Origin: Luteococcus peritonei
GTDB lineage: Bacteria; Actinomycetota; Actinomycetes; Propionibacteriales; Propionibacteriaceae
Direction of reading: 5' to 3'
Length of the DNA stretch: 64,000 bases
NCBI RefSeq assembly: GCF_039526385.1
Contig: NZ_BAAAIX010000028.1
Span: 1 to 64,000 of the forward strand
The notes beneath the pieces are model-generated. The model did not search any database and was not told where the DNA came from. It saw nothing but the letters and a program-made list of their open reading frames with translations. Of this stretch, positions 41,242 to 50,151 are shown piece by piece. The position numbers were made by a program, and so were the translations under genes. Numbering within the stretch: the first letter of the stretch is position 1; every line of letters starts with the position of its first letter.

Positions 41242-42111
41242 GTGCCCCAGAACGGACCCCGCCCGACGTCGGGCGATGCGCAGCTGCGACTGACCCAGCG
41301 CGGCAAGGTGGTGCTCGCCGCTACCGTCGTCCTGGCCCTGCTGCTGCTCTTCTCGCTGCTGCGATCCTGCGGCGCCGACGAGCCGGACGCGGCGGTGCCC
41401 GCGGCCGAGGCCAGCACGACACCGGCCCAGACCCTCGCACCCGCGACCTCTGCGTCCAGTTCTGCGACGCCATCGTCAGCGGGAGCCCCCTCGTCGTCGG
41501 GAGCCTCCTCCTCATCGAGCGCTTCGCCCAGCCGGACCCCGAGCATGGCTGGCATCGTCACGAGCAAGGACAGGGGCAGCCGTGAGTGGCGGACGGCCTC
41601 GCTCGACGTGCCCACAACCCATGCGGGCAGGGCGAGGCCGCACCGCTACGTGGTGAAGCTGGAGACCAACCTGGACCTGGACGTCACCGAGGTGGCGCGG
41701 CAGGTGGAGCGGGTGCTCGACGACGAGCGCAGCTGGGTGGGCACCACCGGCAACTCCTTCAGCCTGGTCTCCGACGAGTCCACGGCCGACCTGACCATCT
41801 TCCTGGCCAGCCCGGACACCACCGACGCCATGTGCAAGCCGCTCGACGTCCGCACGACGTGGAGCTGCCAGAACGGCAAGCGGGTCATCCTCAATGCCGA
41901 CCGATGGCGCTACCGCACTCCCACCTGGCAGCAGGCGGGCAGTGACGAGTACCGCGCCTACATGGTCAACCACGAGGTGGGCCACTACATCGGCCTGGGC
42001 CACGTCGGCTGTCCGGCCTCCGGCAGCGTCGCCCCGGTGATGATGCAGCAGAGCATCCGGCTGGACGGCTGCACCATCAATGCCTGGCCCTCGCAGTCCA
42101 AGGGCCGCTAG
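41242..42111 (+). CDS. DUF3152 exported metalloprotease-like protein
   Basis: 289 residues. A short basic N-terminus is followed by a membrane anchor (about 21-38, VVLAATVVLALLLLFSLL), a Ser/Ala/Pro-rich linker and a C-terminal domain of about 170 residues. The motif NHEVGHYIGLGHVGCP is a zincin HExGHxxGxxH signature as in metzincins. DUF3152 proteins are actinobacterial and mostly uncharacterised. A peptidase is likely from the motif but not demonstrated. Confidence 0.85.
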   Translation: MPQNGPRPTSGDAQLRLTQRGKVVLAATVVLALLLLFSLLRSCGADEPDAAVPAAEASTTPAQTLAPATSASSSATPSSAGAPSSSGASSSSSASPSRTPSMAGIVTSKDRGSREWRTASLDVPTTHAGRARPHRYVVKLETNLDLDVTEVARQVERVLDDERSWVGTTGNSFSLVSDESTADLTIFLASPDTTDAMCKPLDVRTTWSCQNGKRVILNADRWRYRTPTWQQAGSDEYRAYMVNHEVGHYIGLGHVGCPASGSVAPVMMQQSIRLDGCTINAWPSQSKGR

Positions 42112-42153
42112 TCCCGTTCCCCGAACCACCCGCCCGGCGGCCCGGTCACGTGG

Positions 42154-42159
42154 CATGCT
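42154..42159 (+). promoter_or_regulatory. -10 box CATGCT of the riboflavin operon
   Basis: CATGCT lies 7 nt before the first base of the riboswitch P1 stem (42167), placing the start of transcription at the riboswitch. Confidence 0.5.
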
Positions 42160-42166
42160 GGCCGCA

Positions 42167-42293
42167 ACGTGTTCCGGGGTCGGTGCAAGTCCGAACCGGC
42201 GGTGAGAGTCCGCGACCCGTGCGCAGCCAGCGCACGGTTGACCTGGTGGAATTCCAGGACCGACGGTGAAAGTCCGGATGGGAGGAAACACGT
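42167..42293 (+). ncRNA. FMN riboswitch (RFN element)
   Basis: Closing helix P1 is 42167-42173 with 42287-42293. Between lie the conserved blocks GTGCAAGTCC, ACCGGCGGT, AGTCCGCGACCC, GGTGGAATTCC, ACCGACGGTG and AAAGTCCGGATGGGAGG of the RFN consensus. It binds FMN and represses ribDE-ribBA-ribH. The next 144 nt to ATG 42438 contain a 7-bp hairpin (42294-42300 with 42309-42315) and a segment (42297-42303) that could instead pair just upstream of the ribD ribosome-binding site (42418-42424). That is a possible expression platform. Confidence 0.97.
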
Positions 42294-42437
42294 GGGGTCG
42301 TCCATGGGCGACCCCTGCGACGGCGCGTCCCTGCGCCCGCGGCTGCTGCCGTGGGGTGAGGGGCCGGTGCCCGACTGCCAGGTCGGTGCATGCCGCGCGC
42401 GCCCCGGTGCACGTCGAGGACGACGACCGGAGGCCCG

Positions 42438-43574
42438 ATGCACCAGCCAACCATCCCGCACCAGACCGACCATGCCCTGATGGCGATGGCCCTGGAGCTC
42501 GCGCGCCAGGGCCCCGAGGCCGATCCCAATCCCCGGGTGGGGTGCGTGCTGGCCACCCCCGACGGGGAGGTGGTGGGGCGTGGTTGGCACCGGGGAGCCG
42601 GCACGGCCCACGCCGAGGTGGTGGCCCTGCAGCAGGCCGGGGCGGCGGCGCGGGGCGCCACCGCCTACGTCACCCTGGAACCCTGCGACCACACCGGCCG
42701 TACCGGGCCCTGCAGTCACGCCCTTGTCGCCGCCGGCATCTCCCGCGTGGTGCACGCCCAGCACGACCCCAATCCGGTGGCCGCCGGCGGTGCTGAGCGG
42801 CTGCGTCGGGCGGGACTGGTGGTGGAGGGCGGCCTGCTGGCTGATCGGGCCCATGCCCTGAACCGCACCTGGACCCACCTCGCCCGCCACGGCAGGCCCT
42901 TCGTGACCTGGAAGTTCGCCGCCACGCTGGACGGGCGCAGTGCGGCGGCCGACGGCAGCAGCCAGTGGATCACCGGTGCGGCGTTGCGGGCGCGCGTCGG
43001 TGAGCTGCGCTCCCGCTGCGGTGCGGTCGTGGTGGGCAGCGGCACCCTGCAGCGCGACGACCCGCGGCTGACCGCCCGTGACGCGGCCGGAGAGCTGCTG
43101 CAGCACCAGCCGTTGCGAGCGGTGATGGGCCTGGCCGAGGTGCCCGGGCAGGCCCGGGTGCGCGGCGCGGACGGCCGCTTCCGCCACCTGGCCACCCGAG
43201 ATCCCCAGCAGGCTCTCACCGCCCTGGCCGCCGAGGGGGTGCACCACGTCTGGCTGGAGGGAGGGCCCCGACTGGCGGCCGCCTTCTGGCGCGCCGGGCT
43301 GGTGGACGAGGTGCTGGCCTGCCTGGCGCCGGTCCTGCTGGGCGCCGGGACCGCGGCCGTCGCGGACCTGGGCATCGCCGGTATCGAGCAGGCTGCCCGG
43401 CTGCGGTTGGAGCGGGTGGAGCAGGTGGAGCAGGACCTGTTGCTGGTGCTGCGGCCCCGGGCTGACGGCGATCCAGCGCCACCGGAGGCGCCGCGGGACG
43501 GCACGAAGCACGACGAGAAGACGACGGACCACACGCCAGGGCTGCCGACGGGGCAGCGAACCAAGGAGGACTGA
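42438..43574 (+). CDS. ribD: Bifunctional pyrimidine deaminase/reductase RibD
   Basis: 378 residues. N-terminal deaminase with zinc site HAEVVALQQAG and PCDHTGRTGPC; C-terminal reductase (about 150-360) with FVTWKFAATLDGRSAA and VWLEGGPRLAAAF. Two successive steps after GTP cyclohydrolase II. ATG 42438 has CCGGAGG just upstream; a longer open frame is disregarded. A Lys/Thr-rich tail follows. The stop overlaps ribE (TGATG). Confidence 0.95.
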   Translation: MHQPTIPHQTDHALMAMALELARQGPEADPNPRVGCVLATPDGEVVGRGWHRGAGTAHAEVVALQQAGAAARGATAYVTLEPCDHTGRTGPCSHALVAAGISRVVHAQHDPNPVAAGGAERLRRAGLVVEGGLLADRAHALNRTWTHLARHGRPFVTWKFAATLDGRSAAADGSSQWITGAALRARVGELRSRCGAVVVGSGTLQRDDPRLTARDAAGELLQHQPLRAVMGLAEVPGQARVRGADGRFRHLATRDPQQALTALAAEGVHHVWLEGGPRLAAAFWRAGLVDEVLACLAPVLLGAGTAAVADLGIAGIEQAARLRLERVEQVEQDLLLVLRPRADGDPAPPEAPRDGTKHDEKTTDHTPGLPTGQRTKED

Positions 43575-44209
43575 TGTTCACGGGAATCGTGGAGGAGAAG
43601 GGCCGGGTGCTGGAGGTACGCCCCGGCGAACAGAGCATGGTGATGAGGATCAGCGGGCCGCAAGTGGTGGCCGATGCCGCCCCCGGCGAGTCGATCAGCT
43701 GCAACGGGGTCTGCCTCACCGTCGTCGAGCACGACGGTCAGAGCTTCGCCGTCGACGTGATGGCCGAGACCCTGGCGCGCTCCAGCCTGGGGCGGCTGCA
43801 GGAGGGCTCGCCGCTCAACCTGGAACGGGCGCTGCGCGCCGACGCGCGGCTGGGCGGCCATGTCGTCCAGGGCCACGTCGACGCCACCGGCGTCGTGCTG
43901 GAGCGGCGCCCCGGTGACCGCTGGGAGGTGGTGCGGATCAGCCTGCCCGAATCCCTGTCCGGATTCGTGGTGGAGAAGGGATCCATTGCGGTCGACGGCG
44001 TCTCGCTCACCGTCTCCGCGGTGGGTGGGGACTGGTTCGAGGTCTCGTTGATCCCCACCACGCTGGAGGTGACCACGCTGGGCGACAGTCCGGTGGGCAC
44101 GGTGGTGAACCTGGAGGCCGACGTGATGGCCAAGTACCTGGCCGCCCAGCTCGACGCGCTACTGGCCGGCCTCGAGGCTCGCCTGGCGCAGCTGGAGGCG
44201 AACCGATGA
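43574..44209 (+). CDS. ribE: Riboflavin synthase alpha subunit
   Basis: 211 residues. Two homologous barrels, with MFTGIVEEKGRV at the start, SCNGVCLTV in the first and GHVVQGHVDATG plus AVDGVSLTVS in the second. Dismutates two lumazines to riboflavin. ATGA overlap with ribBA. Confidence 0.96.
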   Translation: MFTGIVEEKGRVLEVRPGEQSMVMRISGPQVVADAAPGESISCNGVCLTVVEHDGQSFAVDVMAETLARSSLGRLQEGSPLNLERALRADARLGGHVVQGHVDATGVVLERRPGDRWEVVRISLPESLSGFVVEKGSIAVDGVSLTVSAVGGDWFEVSLIPTTLEVTTLGDSPVGTVVNLEADVMAKYLAAQLDALLAGLEARLAQLEANR

Positions 44210-45507
44210 GCAGCATCGAGCAGGCCTTGGCGGCACTGCGTGACGGGCGTCCGGTGCTGGTGCTGGACGACGACGACCGCGAGAACGAGGGCGACGTGGT
44301 GCTGGCCGCCGAGACGCTGACCGAGCAGGCGGTGGCCTGGACGGTGCGGCACAGCTCCGGCTACCTGTGCGCCCCGATGCCGCAGGACTGGGCCGACCGG
44401 CTGGAGCTGCCCCTGATGGTGCCCGACTCCACCGACCGGCTGCGCACCGCCTACACCGTCACCGTGGATGCCGCCCGCGGCACCAGCACCGGGATCAGCG
44501 CCCACGACCGGGCGCTGACCGCGCGGCTGCTGGCCGACCCGGAGGCCGGTCCGCAGGACTTCACCCGGCCCGGCCACGTCGTCCCGCTGCGGGCCCACGA
44601 CGGGGGAGTGCTGGTGCGCCGGGGCCACACCGAGGCCTGCGTCGACCTGTGCCGGCTGGCCGGCTTGGCGCCGGTGGGCGTGATCGCCGAACTGGTGCGC
44701 GACGACGGGGCGATGATGCGGGCCCCCGAGGTGCACGAGCTGGCCCGCCGTGAGCAGCTGCCGGTGGTCACCATCGAGCAGCTCGCCAGGTGGCGGCAGG
44801 TGCACGACCGGGTGGCCGAGGTGGCCCGCACCGTGGTGCCCACCCGGCACGGCGACTTCGCCGCCGTCGGCTTCCGGGACCTGCTCACCGGTGCGGAGCA
44901 CGTCGCCCTGGTCAGTCCGCACGGGCTCGGCGAGCAGAGCCTGGTGCGGGTGCACTCGGAATGCCTCACCGGTGACGCGCTGGGCTCGACGCGCTGCGAC
45001 TGCGGCGCCCAGCTGGAGGCCGCCCAGCAGATGCTGGCCGAGCAGCCCGGCGTGCTGGTCTACCTGCGCGGCCATGAGGGGCGCGGTGTCGGTCTGCTGG
45101 ACAAGCTGCGCGCCTATGCCTGCCAGGACGAGGGCAGCGACACCGTCGACGCCCAGACCGAGCTGGGCCTGCCCGTGGATGCCCGCGAGTACGGCGCCGC
45201 GGCCGCGGTGCTCCACGCCCTGGGCGTGGGCCCGATCACCCTGCTCAGCAACAATCCCGACAAGGCCGAGGCGCTGCGCCGGGCCGGCTTGCAGGTGGCC
45301 GGGGTGCAGGGCGTCGTGGTGGGCGTCACCCCGCAGAATCTGGCCTACCTGGCCACCAAGCGCGACCGGATGGGTCACCAGCTCCCGGCGCGCATCGGCA
45401 CCGGGCAGGGGTCCTGTGACCCTGTGGACCAGGGCCCGCACCACCCGACCCAGCATGACCAGACACAGCACGACCAGACCGAGCAGATCCAGGAGGAGAC
45501 GGCATGA
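44206..45507 (+). CDS. ribBA: Bifunctional DHBP synthase / GTP cyclohydrolase II
   Basis: 433 residues. DHBP synthase half (to about 205) with DDDDRENEGDVVL and STGISAHDRALT; GTP cyclohydrolase II half with RVHSECLTGDALGSTRCDCG (zinc Cys) and RGHEGRGVGL. Supplies both entry branches of riboflavin. A tail with repeated QHDQT units follows the enzyme. Confidence 0.95.
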   Translation: MSSIEQALAALRDGRPVLVLDDDDRENEGDVVLAAETLTEQAVAWTVRHSSGYLCAPMPQDWADRLELPLMVPDSTDRLRTAYTVTVDAARGTSTGISAHDRALTARLLADPEAGPQDFTRPGHVVPLRAHDGGVLVRRGHTEACVDLCRLAGLAPVGVIAELVRDDGAMMRAPEVHELARREQLPVVTIEQLARWRQVHDRVAEVARTVVPTRHGDFAAVGFRDLLTGAEHVALVSPHGLGEQSLVRVHSECLTGDALGSTRCDCGAQLEAAQQMLAEQPGVLVYLRGHEGRGVGLLDKLRAYACQDEGSDTVDAQTELGLPVDAREYGAAAAVLHALGVGPITLLSNNPDKAEALRRAGLQVAGVQGVVVGVTPQNLAYLATKRDRMGHQLPARIGTGQGSCDPVDQGPHHPTQHDQTQHDQTEQIQEETA

Positions 45508-45971
45508 GCGCAAGCGGAGCACCGACGATCGAGGTGCAGGCCCCGGGCCTGCGAGTGGCGGTGGTGGCCGCCAGCTGGCACACCACGGTGATGGACGGCC
45601 TGGTGGACGGCGCCCTGCGTGGCCTGGCCGACTGCGGCGTGACCCAGGTGGAGCTGGTGCGCGTGCCCGGCACCTTCGAACTGGCCGGGGCCTGCAGCGC
45701 GCTGGCCGACCGCTTCGACGCGCTGGTGGCGCTGGGCGTGGTGATCCGTGGCGGCACCCCGCACTTCGACTACGTCTGCCAGGGCGCCACCCTCGGGCTC
45801 ACCGAGGTGGCGGTGCGCACCGGGCGTCCGGTCGGCTTCGGGGTGCTCACCTGCGACGACGAGCAGCAGGCACTGGACCGCGCCGGGCTGCCCGGATCGT
45901 CGGAGGACAAGGGCCACGAGGCCGCCCTGGCGGCCGTCGCCACCGCCGTCGCCCTGGACCGAGTGCCCTGA
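45504..45971 (+). CDS. ribH: 6,7-dimethyl-8-ribityllumazine synthase
   Basis: 155 residues. VVAASWHTTVMDGLVDGAL at the N-terminus, VRVPGTFELAGACSAL and VALGVVIRGGTPHFDYV are family signatures; assembles as a pentamer or icosahedral shell. ATGA overlap with ribBA; last gene of the operon. Confidence 0.96.
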   Translation: MSASGAPTIEVQAPGLRVAVVAASWHTTVMDGLVDGALRGLADCGVTQVELVRVPGTFELAGACSALADRFDALVALGVVIRGGTPHFDYVCQGATLGLTEVAVRTGRPVGFGVLTCDDEQQALDRAGLPGSSEDKGHEAALAAVATAVALDRVP

Positions 45972-45990
45972 GGACACCGGCCCGCAACGC

Positions 45991-46027
45991 CACGAGGCCA
46001 CGATCCGTGCTGGATCGTGGCCTCGTG
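45991..46027. terminator. 16-bp bidirectional terminator
   Basis: 45991-46006 pairs with 46012-46027. Lies between convergent ribH and leuB. Confidence 0.8.
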
Positions 46028-46071
46028 CTTGTGTCTTGTGCGGTCTCTCGTGGCCGTGCCTCAGTGGCGGC

Positions 46072-47127
<1,056 letters not shown>

Positions 47128-47134
47128 GGCCTCG

Positions 47135-47140
47135 AGGCTA
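47135..47140 (-). promoter_or_regulatory. -10 box TAGCCT (minus strand), leaderless leuB
   Basis: On the minus strand TAGCCT ends 7 nt before ATG 47127. Confidence 0.65.
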
Positions 47141-47190
47141 GTGGAGCGCCCACAGCCCGGAAGCGCGGTCTCAGCAAGGGACGGTCGTAG

Positions 47191-47196
47191 TAGTTT
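47191..47196 (+). promoter_or_regulatory. -10 box TAGTTT, leaderless ilvE
   Basis: TAGTTT ends 6 nt before ATG 47203; divergent from the leuB promoter within 75 nt. Confidence 0.65.
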
Positions 47197-47202
47197 CAGC
47201 CC

Positions 47203-48285
47203 ATGGCCTTCGACTTCGCAGCAGCCCCCGACATCGCGCCCGCCGACCAGTCCCACCTGGACGAGGTCTTCGCGAACCCCGGCTTCGGGAACCACTTCAC
47301 CGACCACATGGTGCTGGCCACCTGGACCGTGGAGCAGGGCTGGCACGACGCGAAGCTGGTGGCCTACGCCCCGATGAGCTTCGACCCGGCCAGTGCCGTC
47401 TTCCACTACGCCCAGGAGATCTTCGAGGGGCTCAAGGCCTACCGTCGCGCCGACGGCTCGGTCTGGCTCTTCCGCCCCGAGGCCAATGCCGCGCGCTTCG
47501 TCTCCTCGGCCGAGCGGCTGGCGCTCCCGGTGCTGGGCGAGGAGGACTTCGTGGCCAGCGTCGAGGCCCTGGTCCGCGCCGACGAGCGCTGGGTGCCCGG
47601 CGGACACGAGCAGAGCCTGTACCTGCGGCCCTTCATGATCGCCAACGAGAACTTCCTGGGCGTGCGCGACGCCCACACAGCCACCTTCTGCATCATCGCC
47701 TCCCCGGTGGGTGCCTACTTCTCCGGCGGCGTGAGCCGGGTGGACATCTGGGTGAGCCGCACCTCCTCGCGCGCCGGGGCGGGCGGCACCGGCGCGGCCA
47801 AGTGCGGCGGCAACTATGCCGCCAGCCTGCAGGCCACCCGTGAGGCCTATGCCAACGGCTGCAGCCAGGTGCTCTTCCTGGACTCCACCGACCACAGCCA
47901 CATCGACGAGCTGGGCGGCATGAACTTCTTCGTGGTCACCGCCGACGGTCAGCTCGTCACCCCGACGCTGACCGGCTCGATCCTGCCCGGCGTCACCCGC
48001 GACTCCATCCTCAAGCTCGCCCCGCAGCTGGGCCTGGAGCCGGTGGAGCGTCGCATCACTCTGGACGAGCTGCTGGCCGGGATCGCCGACGGCAGCGTCA
48101 CCGAGGCCTTCGCGTGCGGCACCGCGGCTGTCGTCACCCCGATCAACAGCCTGAAGGTGGACGAGAAGGTGCACACCCTGCCCGAACTCGACCAGCCCCG
48201 CGCACTGGCGGTGCGCGAGGCCCTGCTGGACATCCAGTACGGGCGCGCGGAGGACCCCTTCGGCTGGACCCGCAAGGTCTGCTGA
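47203..48285 (+). CDS. ilvE: Branched-chain amino acid aminotransferase
   Basis: 360 residues, fold type IV PLP enzyme. GTGAAKCGGNYAASL holds the Schiff-base Lys; LFLDSTDHSHIDELGGMNFF and GSILPGVTRDSILKLA are family motifs. Performs the last step of Leu, Ile and Val synthesis. Independent leaderless promoter. Confidence 0.96.
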   Translation: MAFDFAAAPDIAPADQSHLDEVFANPGFGNHFTDHMVLATWTVEQGWHDAKLVAYAPMSFDPASAVFHYAQEIFEGLKAYRRADGSVWLFRPEANAARFVSSAERLALPVLGEEDFVASVEALVRADERWVPGGHEQSLYLRPFMIANENFLGVRDAHTATFCIIASPVGAYFSGGVSRVDIWVSRTSSRAGAGGTGAAKCGGNYAASLQATREAYANGCSQVLFLDSTDHSHIDELGGMNFFVVTADGQLVTPTLTGSILPGVTRDSILKLAPQLGLEPVERRITLDELLAGIADGSVTEAFACGTAAVVTPINSLKVDEKVHTLPELDQPRALAVREALLDIQYGRAEDPFGWTRKVC

Positions 48286-48291
48286 GTCCAT

Positions 48292-48316
48292 CACGCGAGA
48301 CCTCGCGTCTCGTGTG
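48292..48316 (+). terminator. Possible hairpin after ilvE
   Basis: 9-bp stem (48292-48300 with 48308-48316), one wobble. Weak, no T run. Confidence 0.35.
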
Positions 48317-48327
48317 GCGGGTGGCAT

Positions 48328-48333
48328 CAGACT
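48328..48333 (+). promoter_or_regulatory. -10 box CAGACT upstream of cimA
   Basis: Predicts a start near 48340 and a short leader with GAGAGGA before ATG 48363. Confidence 0.45.
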
Positions 48334-48362
48334 GGGGCGGACCCCCGCGAGAGGACCCTGGG

Positions 48363-49994
48363 ATGACGAGCCGTGAGGTGCTGCCGCTGGCACCCGAGAC
48401 CTTCCACCTGTTCGACACGACGCTGCGCGACGGCGCCCAGCAGGAGGGTCTGCGGCTCTCGGTGGCCGACAAGCTGCGCATCGCGGGGCTGCTCGACGAG
48501 CTGGGGGTCAGCTTCATCGAGGGTGGCTGGCCGGGCGCCAATCCCAATGACACCGCCTTCTTCGCCGCCGCCCGCGACCAGCTGCAGCTGCGCAGCGCCC
48601 ACCTGGTGGCCTTCGGCTCCACGCGTCGGGCCGGTGGCAGCGCCGCCACCGATCCGCTCACCCAGGCCCTGCTGGACGCGGGCACCGAATACGTCTGCAT
48701 CGTCGCCAAGAGCCACGACCGCCACGTCACCGACGCCCTGCGCACCACGCTGGAGGAGAACCTGGCGATGGTGCAGGACACGGTCAGCCATCTGGTCTCC
48801 CAGGGCCGCCACGTCTTCGTCGACTGCGAGCACTTCTTCGACGGCTACCGCTCAAATCCGGGCTACGCCCTGGACGTGGTGCGCACCGCTGCCGAGGCCG
48901 GCGCCGAGGTGGTGGTGCTGTGCGACACCAATGGCGGCATGCTGCCCAGCCAGATGGGCGACGTGGTCTCCGCGGCCGGCGCCATCGGCGTCGACCTGGG
49001 CATCCACTGCCACAACGACACCGGCTGCGCCGTGGCCAACTCGCTGGCGGCGGTGGAGGCCGGGGTGATGCACGTCCAGGGCACCATCAACGGTTACGGC
49101 GAGCGCACCGGCAATGCCGACCTGACCACCGTGATCGGCAACCTGCAGCTCAAGTTCGGCTGGCCCCTGCTCAGCGAGCGCCAGCTCGCCTCGCTGACCC
49201 GCACCAGCCATGCCGTCGCGGAGATCACCAACCAGGCGCCCCACGCGCGTCAGCCCTATGTGGGCCACTCCAGCTTCGCGCACAAGGCCGGTCTGCACGC
49301 CTCCGCGATCAAGGTGGACCCGGACCTGTACCAGCACATCGACCCGATGGTGGTGGGCAATGACATGCGGATGCTGATCAGCGACATGTCCGGGCGCGCC
49401 AACATCCAGATCAAGGGCGAACAGCTCGGCTTCGACCTGTCCGACCGCGAGCTCGCCGCGCGGGTGACCGAGGCGGTCAAGCAACGCGAGGCCGCCGGCT
49501 ACTCCTACGAGGCGGCCGATGCCAGCTTCGAGCTGCTGCTGCGCTCCCAGCTGGGCGAGCTGGAGGCCCCCTTCGAGATCAGCAGCTGGCGGGTGCTCAC
49601 CGAGCACCGTCCCGGTGAGGCCGAGGGGGAGACCTATTCCGAGGCGACGGTGAAGCTGGTCGCCCAGGATCCCGAGACGGGGCCGAAGCGGCTGGCCGTG
49701 GTGGGGGAGGGCAATGGTCCCGTCGATGCCCTGGACGACGCGCTGACCCAGGCATTGGCCCCGGTCTTCTCGCAGGTGGAACGCTTCAAGCTGCTCGACT
49801 ACCGGGTGCGGATCATGGAGACCGGCGGGACCGATGCCGTCACTCGCACCCTGATCGACATGTCCGACGGTTCCCGCACCTGGACCACCGTCGGCGTCGG
49901 CGGCAATGTCATCGAGTCCAGCTGGGAGGCGCTGGCCGATGCCTACCTCCACGGTCTCGTGAACGGCTACGGCACGCACCAGCCGAAGCAGTAG
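48363..49994 (+). CDS. cimA: (R)-citramalate synthase
   Basis: 543 residues. FDTTLRDGAQQEGLRLSV and IEGGWPGANPNDTAF are typical of the citramalate synthase (TIGR00977) branch of the alpha-IPM synthase family; HCHNDTGCAVANSL holds the metal-binding His pair, and a C-terminal regulatory domain follows (from about 400). Condenses acetyl-CoA with pyruvate, giving a threonine-independent path to isoleucine. It fits the leu/ilv cluster. A LeuA homologue is the alternative reading but less likely. Confidence 0.9.
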   Translation: MTSREVLPLAPETFHLFDTTLRDGAQQEGLRLSVADKLRIAGLLDELGVSFIEGGWPGANPNDTAFFAAARDQLQLRSAHLVAFGSTRRAGGSAATDPLTQALLDAGTEYVCIVAKSHDRHVTDALRTTLEENLAMVQDTVSHLVSQGRHVFVDCEHFFDGYRSNPGYALDVVRTAAEAGAEVVVLCDTNGGMLPSQMGDVVSAAGAIGVDLGIHCHNDTGCAVANSLAAVEAGVMHVQGTINGYGERTGNADLTTVIGNLQLKFGWPLLSERQLASLTRTSHAVAEITNQAPHARQPYVGHSSFAHKAGLHASAIKVDPDLYQHIDPMVVGNDMRMLISDMSGRANIQIKGEQLGFDLSDRELAARVTEAVKQREAAGYSYEAADASFELLLRSQLGELEAPFEISSWRVLTEHRPGEAEGETYSEATVKLVAQDPETGPKRLAVVGEGNGPVDALDDALTQALAPVFSQVERFKLLDYRVRIMETGGTDAVTRTLIDMSDGSRTWTTVGVGGNVIESSWEALADAYLHGLVNGYGTHQPKQ

Positions 49995-50000
49995 CGCGCG

Positions 50001-50102
50001 TCACTGCTCCAGGTCGCGGCGTCGGCGCGTCAGCTGGCGCACCAGGTCCTGGGTGGCATTGCCTTTCAGCGGCAGGGCGCCGGCGGGCAGGTCGTCGAGC
50101 AT
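50001..50102 (-). CDS. Possible 33-residue protein downstream of deoA
   Basis: A short minus-strand frame encoding MLDDLPAGALPLKGNATQ followed by a basic DLVRQLTRRRRDLEQ tail. It lies immediately after deoA and before convergent cimA. No ribosome-binding site, and an 8-bp hairpin (50106-50131) separates it from deoA. Could be chance; I do not recognise it. Confidence 0.25.
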   Translation of the reverse strand: MLDDLPAGALPLKGNATQDLVRQLTRRRRDLEQ

Positions 50103-50105
50103 GGG

Positions 50106-50131
50106 CCCGGCGGCCCCGGTGGCCCGCCGGG
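50106..50131. terminator. Possible hairpin between cimA and deoA
   Basis: 8-bp stem (50106-50113 with 50124-50131) in the gap between convergent genes. Confidence 0.4.
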
Positions 50132-50151
50132 ACGGCGACAGCGCGAGGAGG

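Noticed and set aside
48286..48362. T-box riboswitch ahead of cimA
   Set aside because: The gap is only 77 nt, with no T-box consensus and no terminator/antiterminator pair; a plain promoter and ribosome-binding site suffice.
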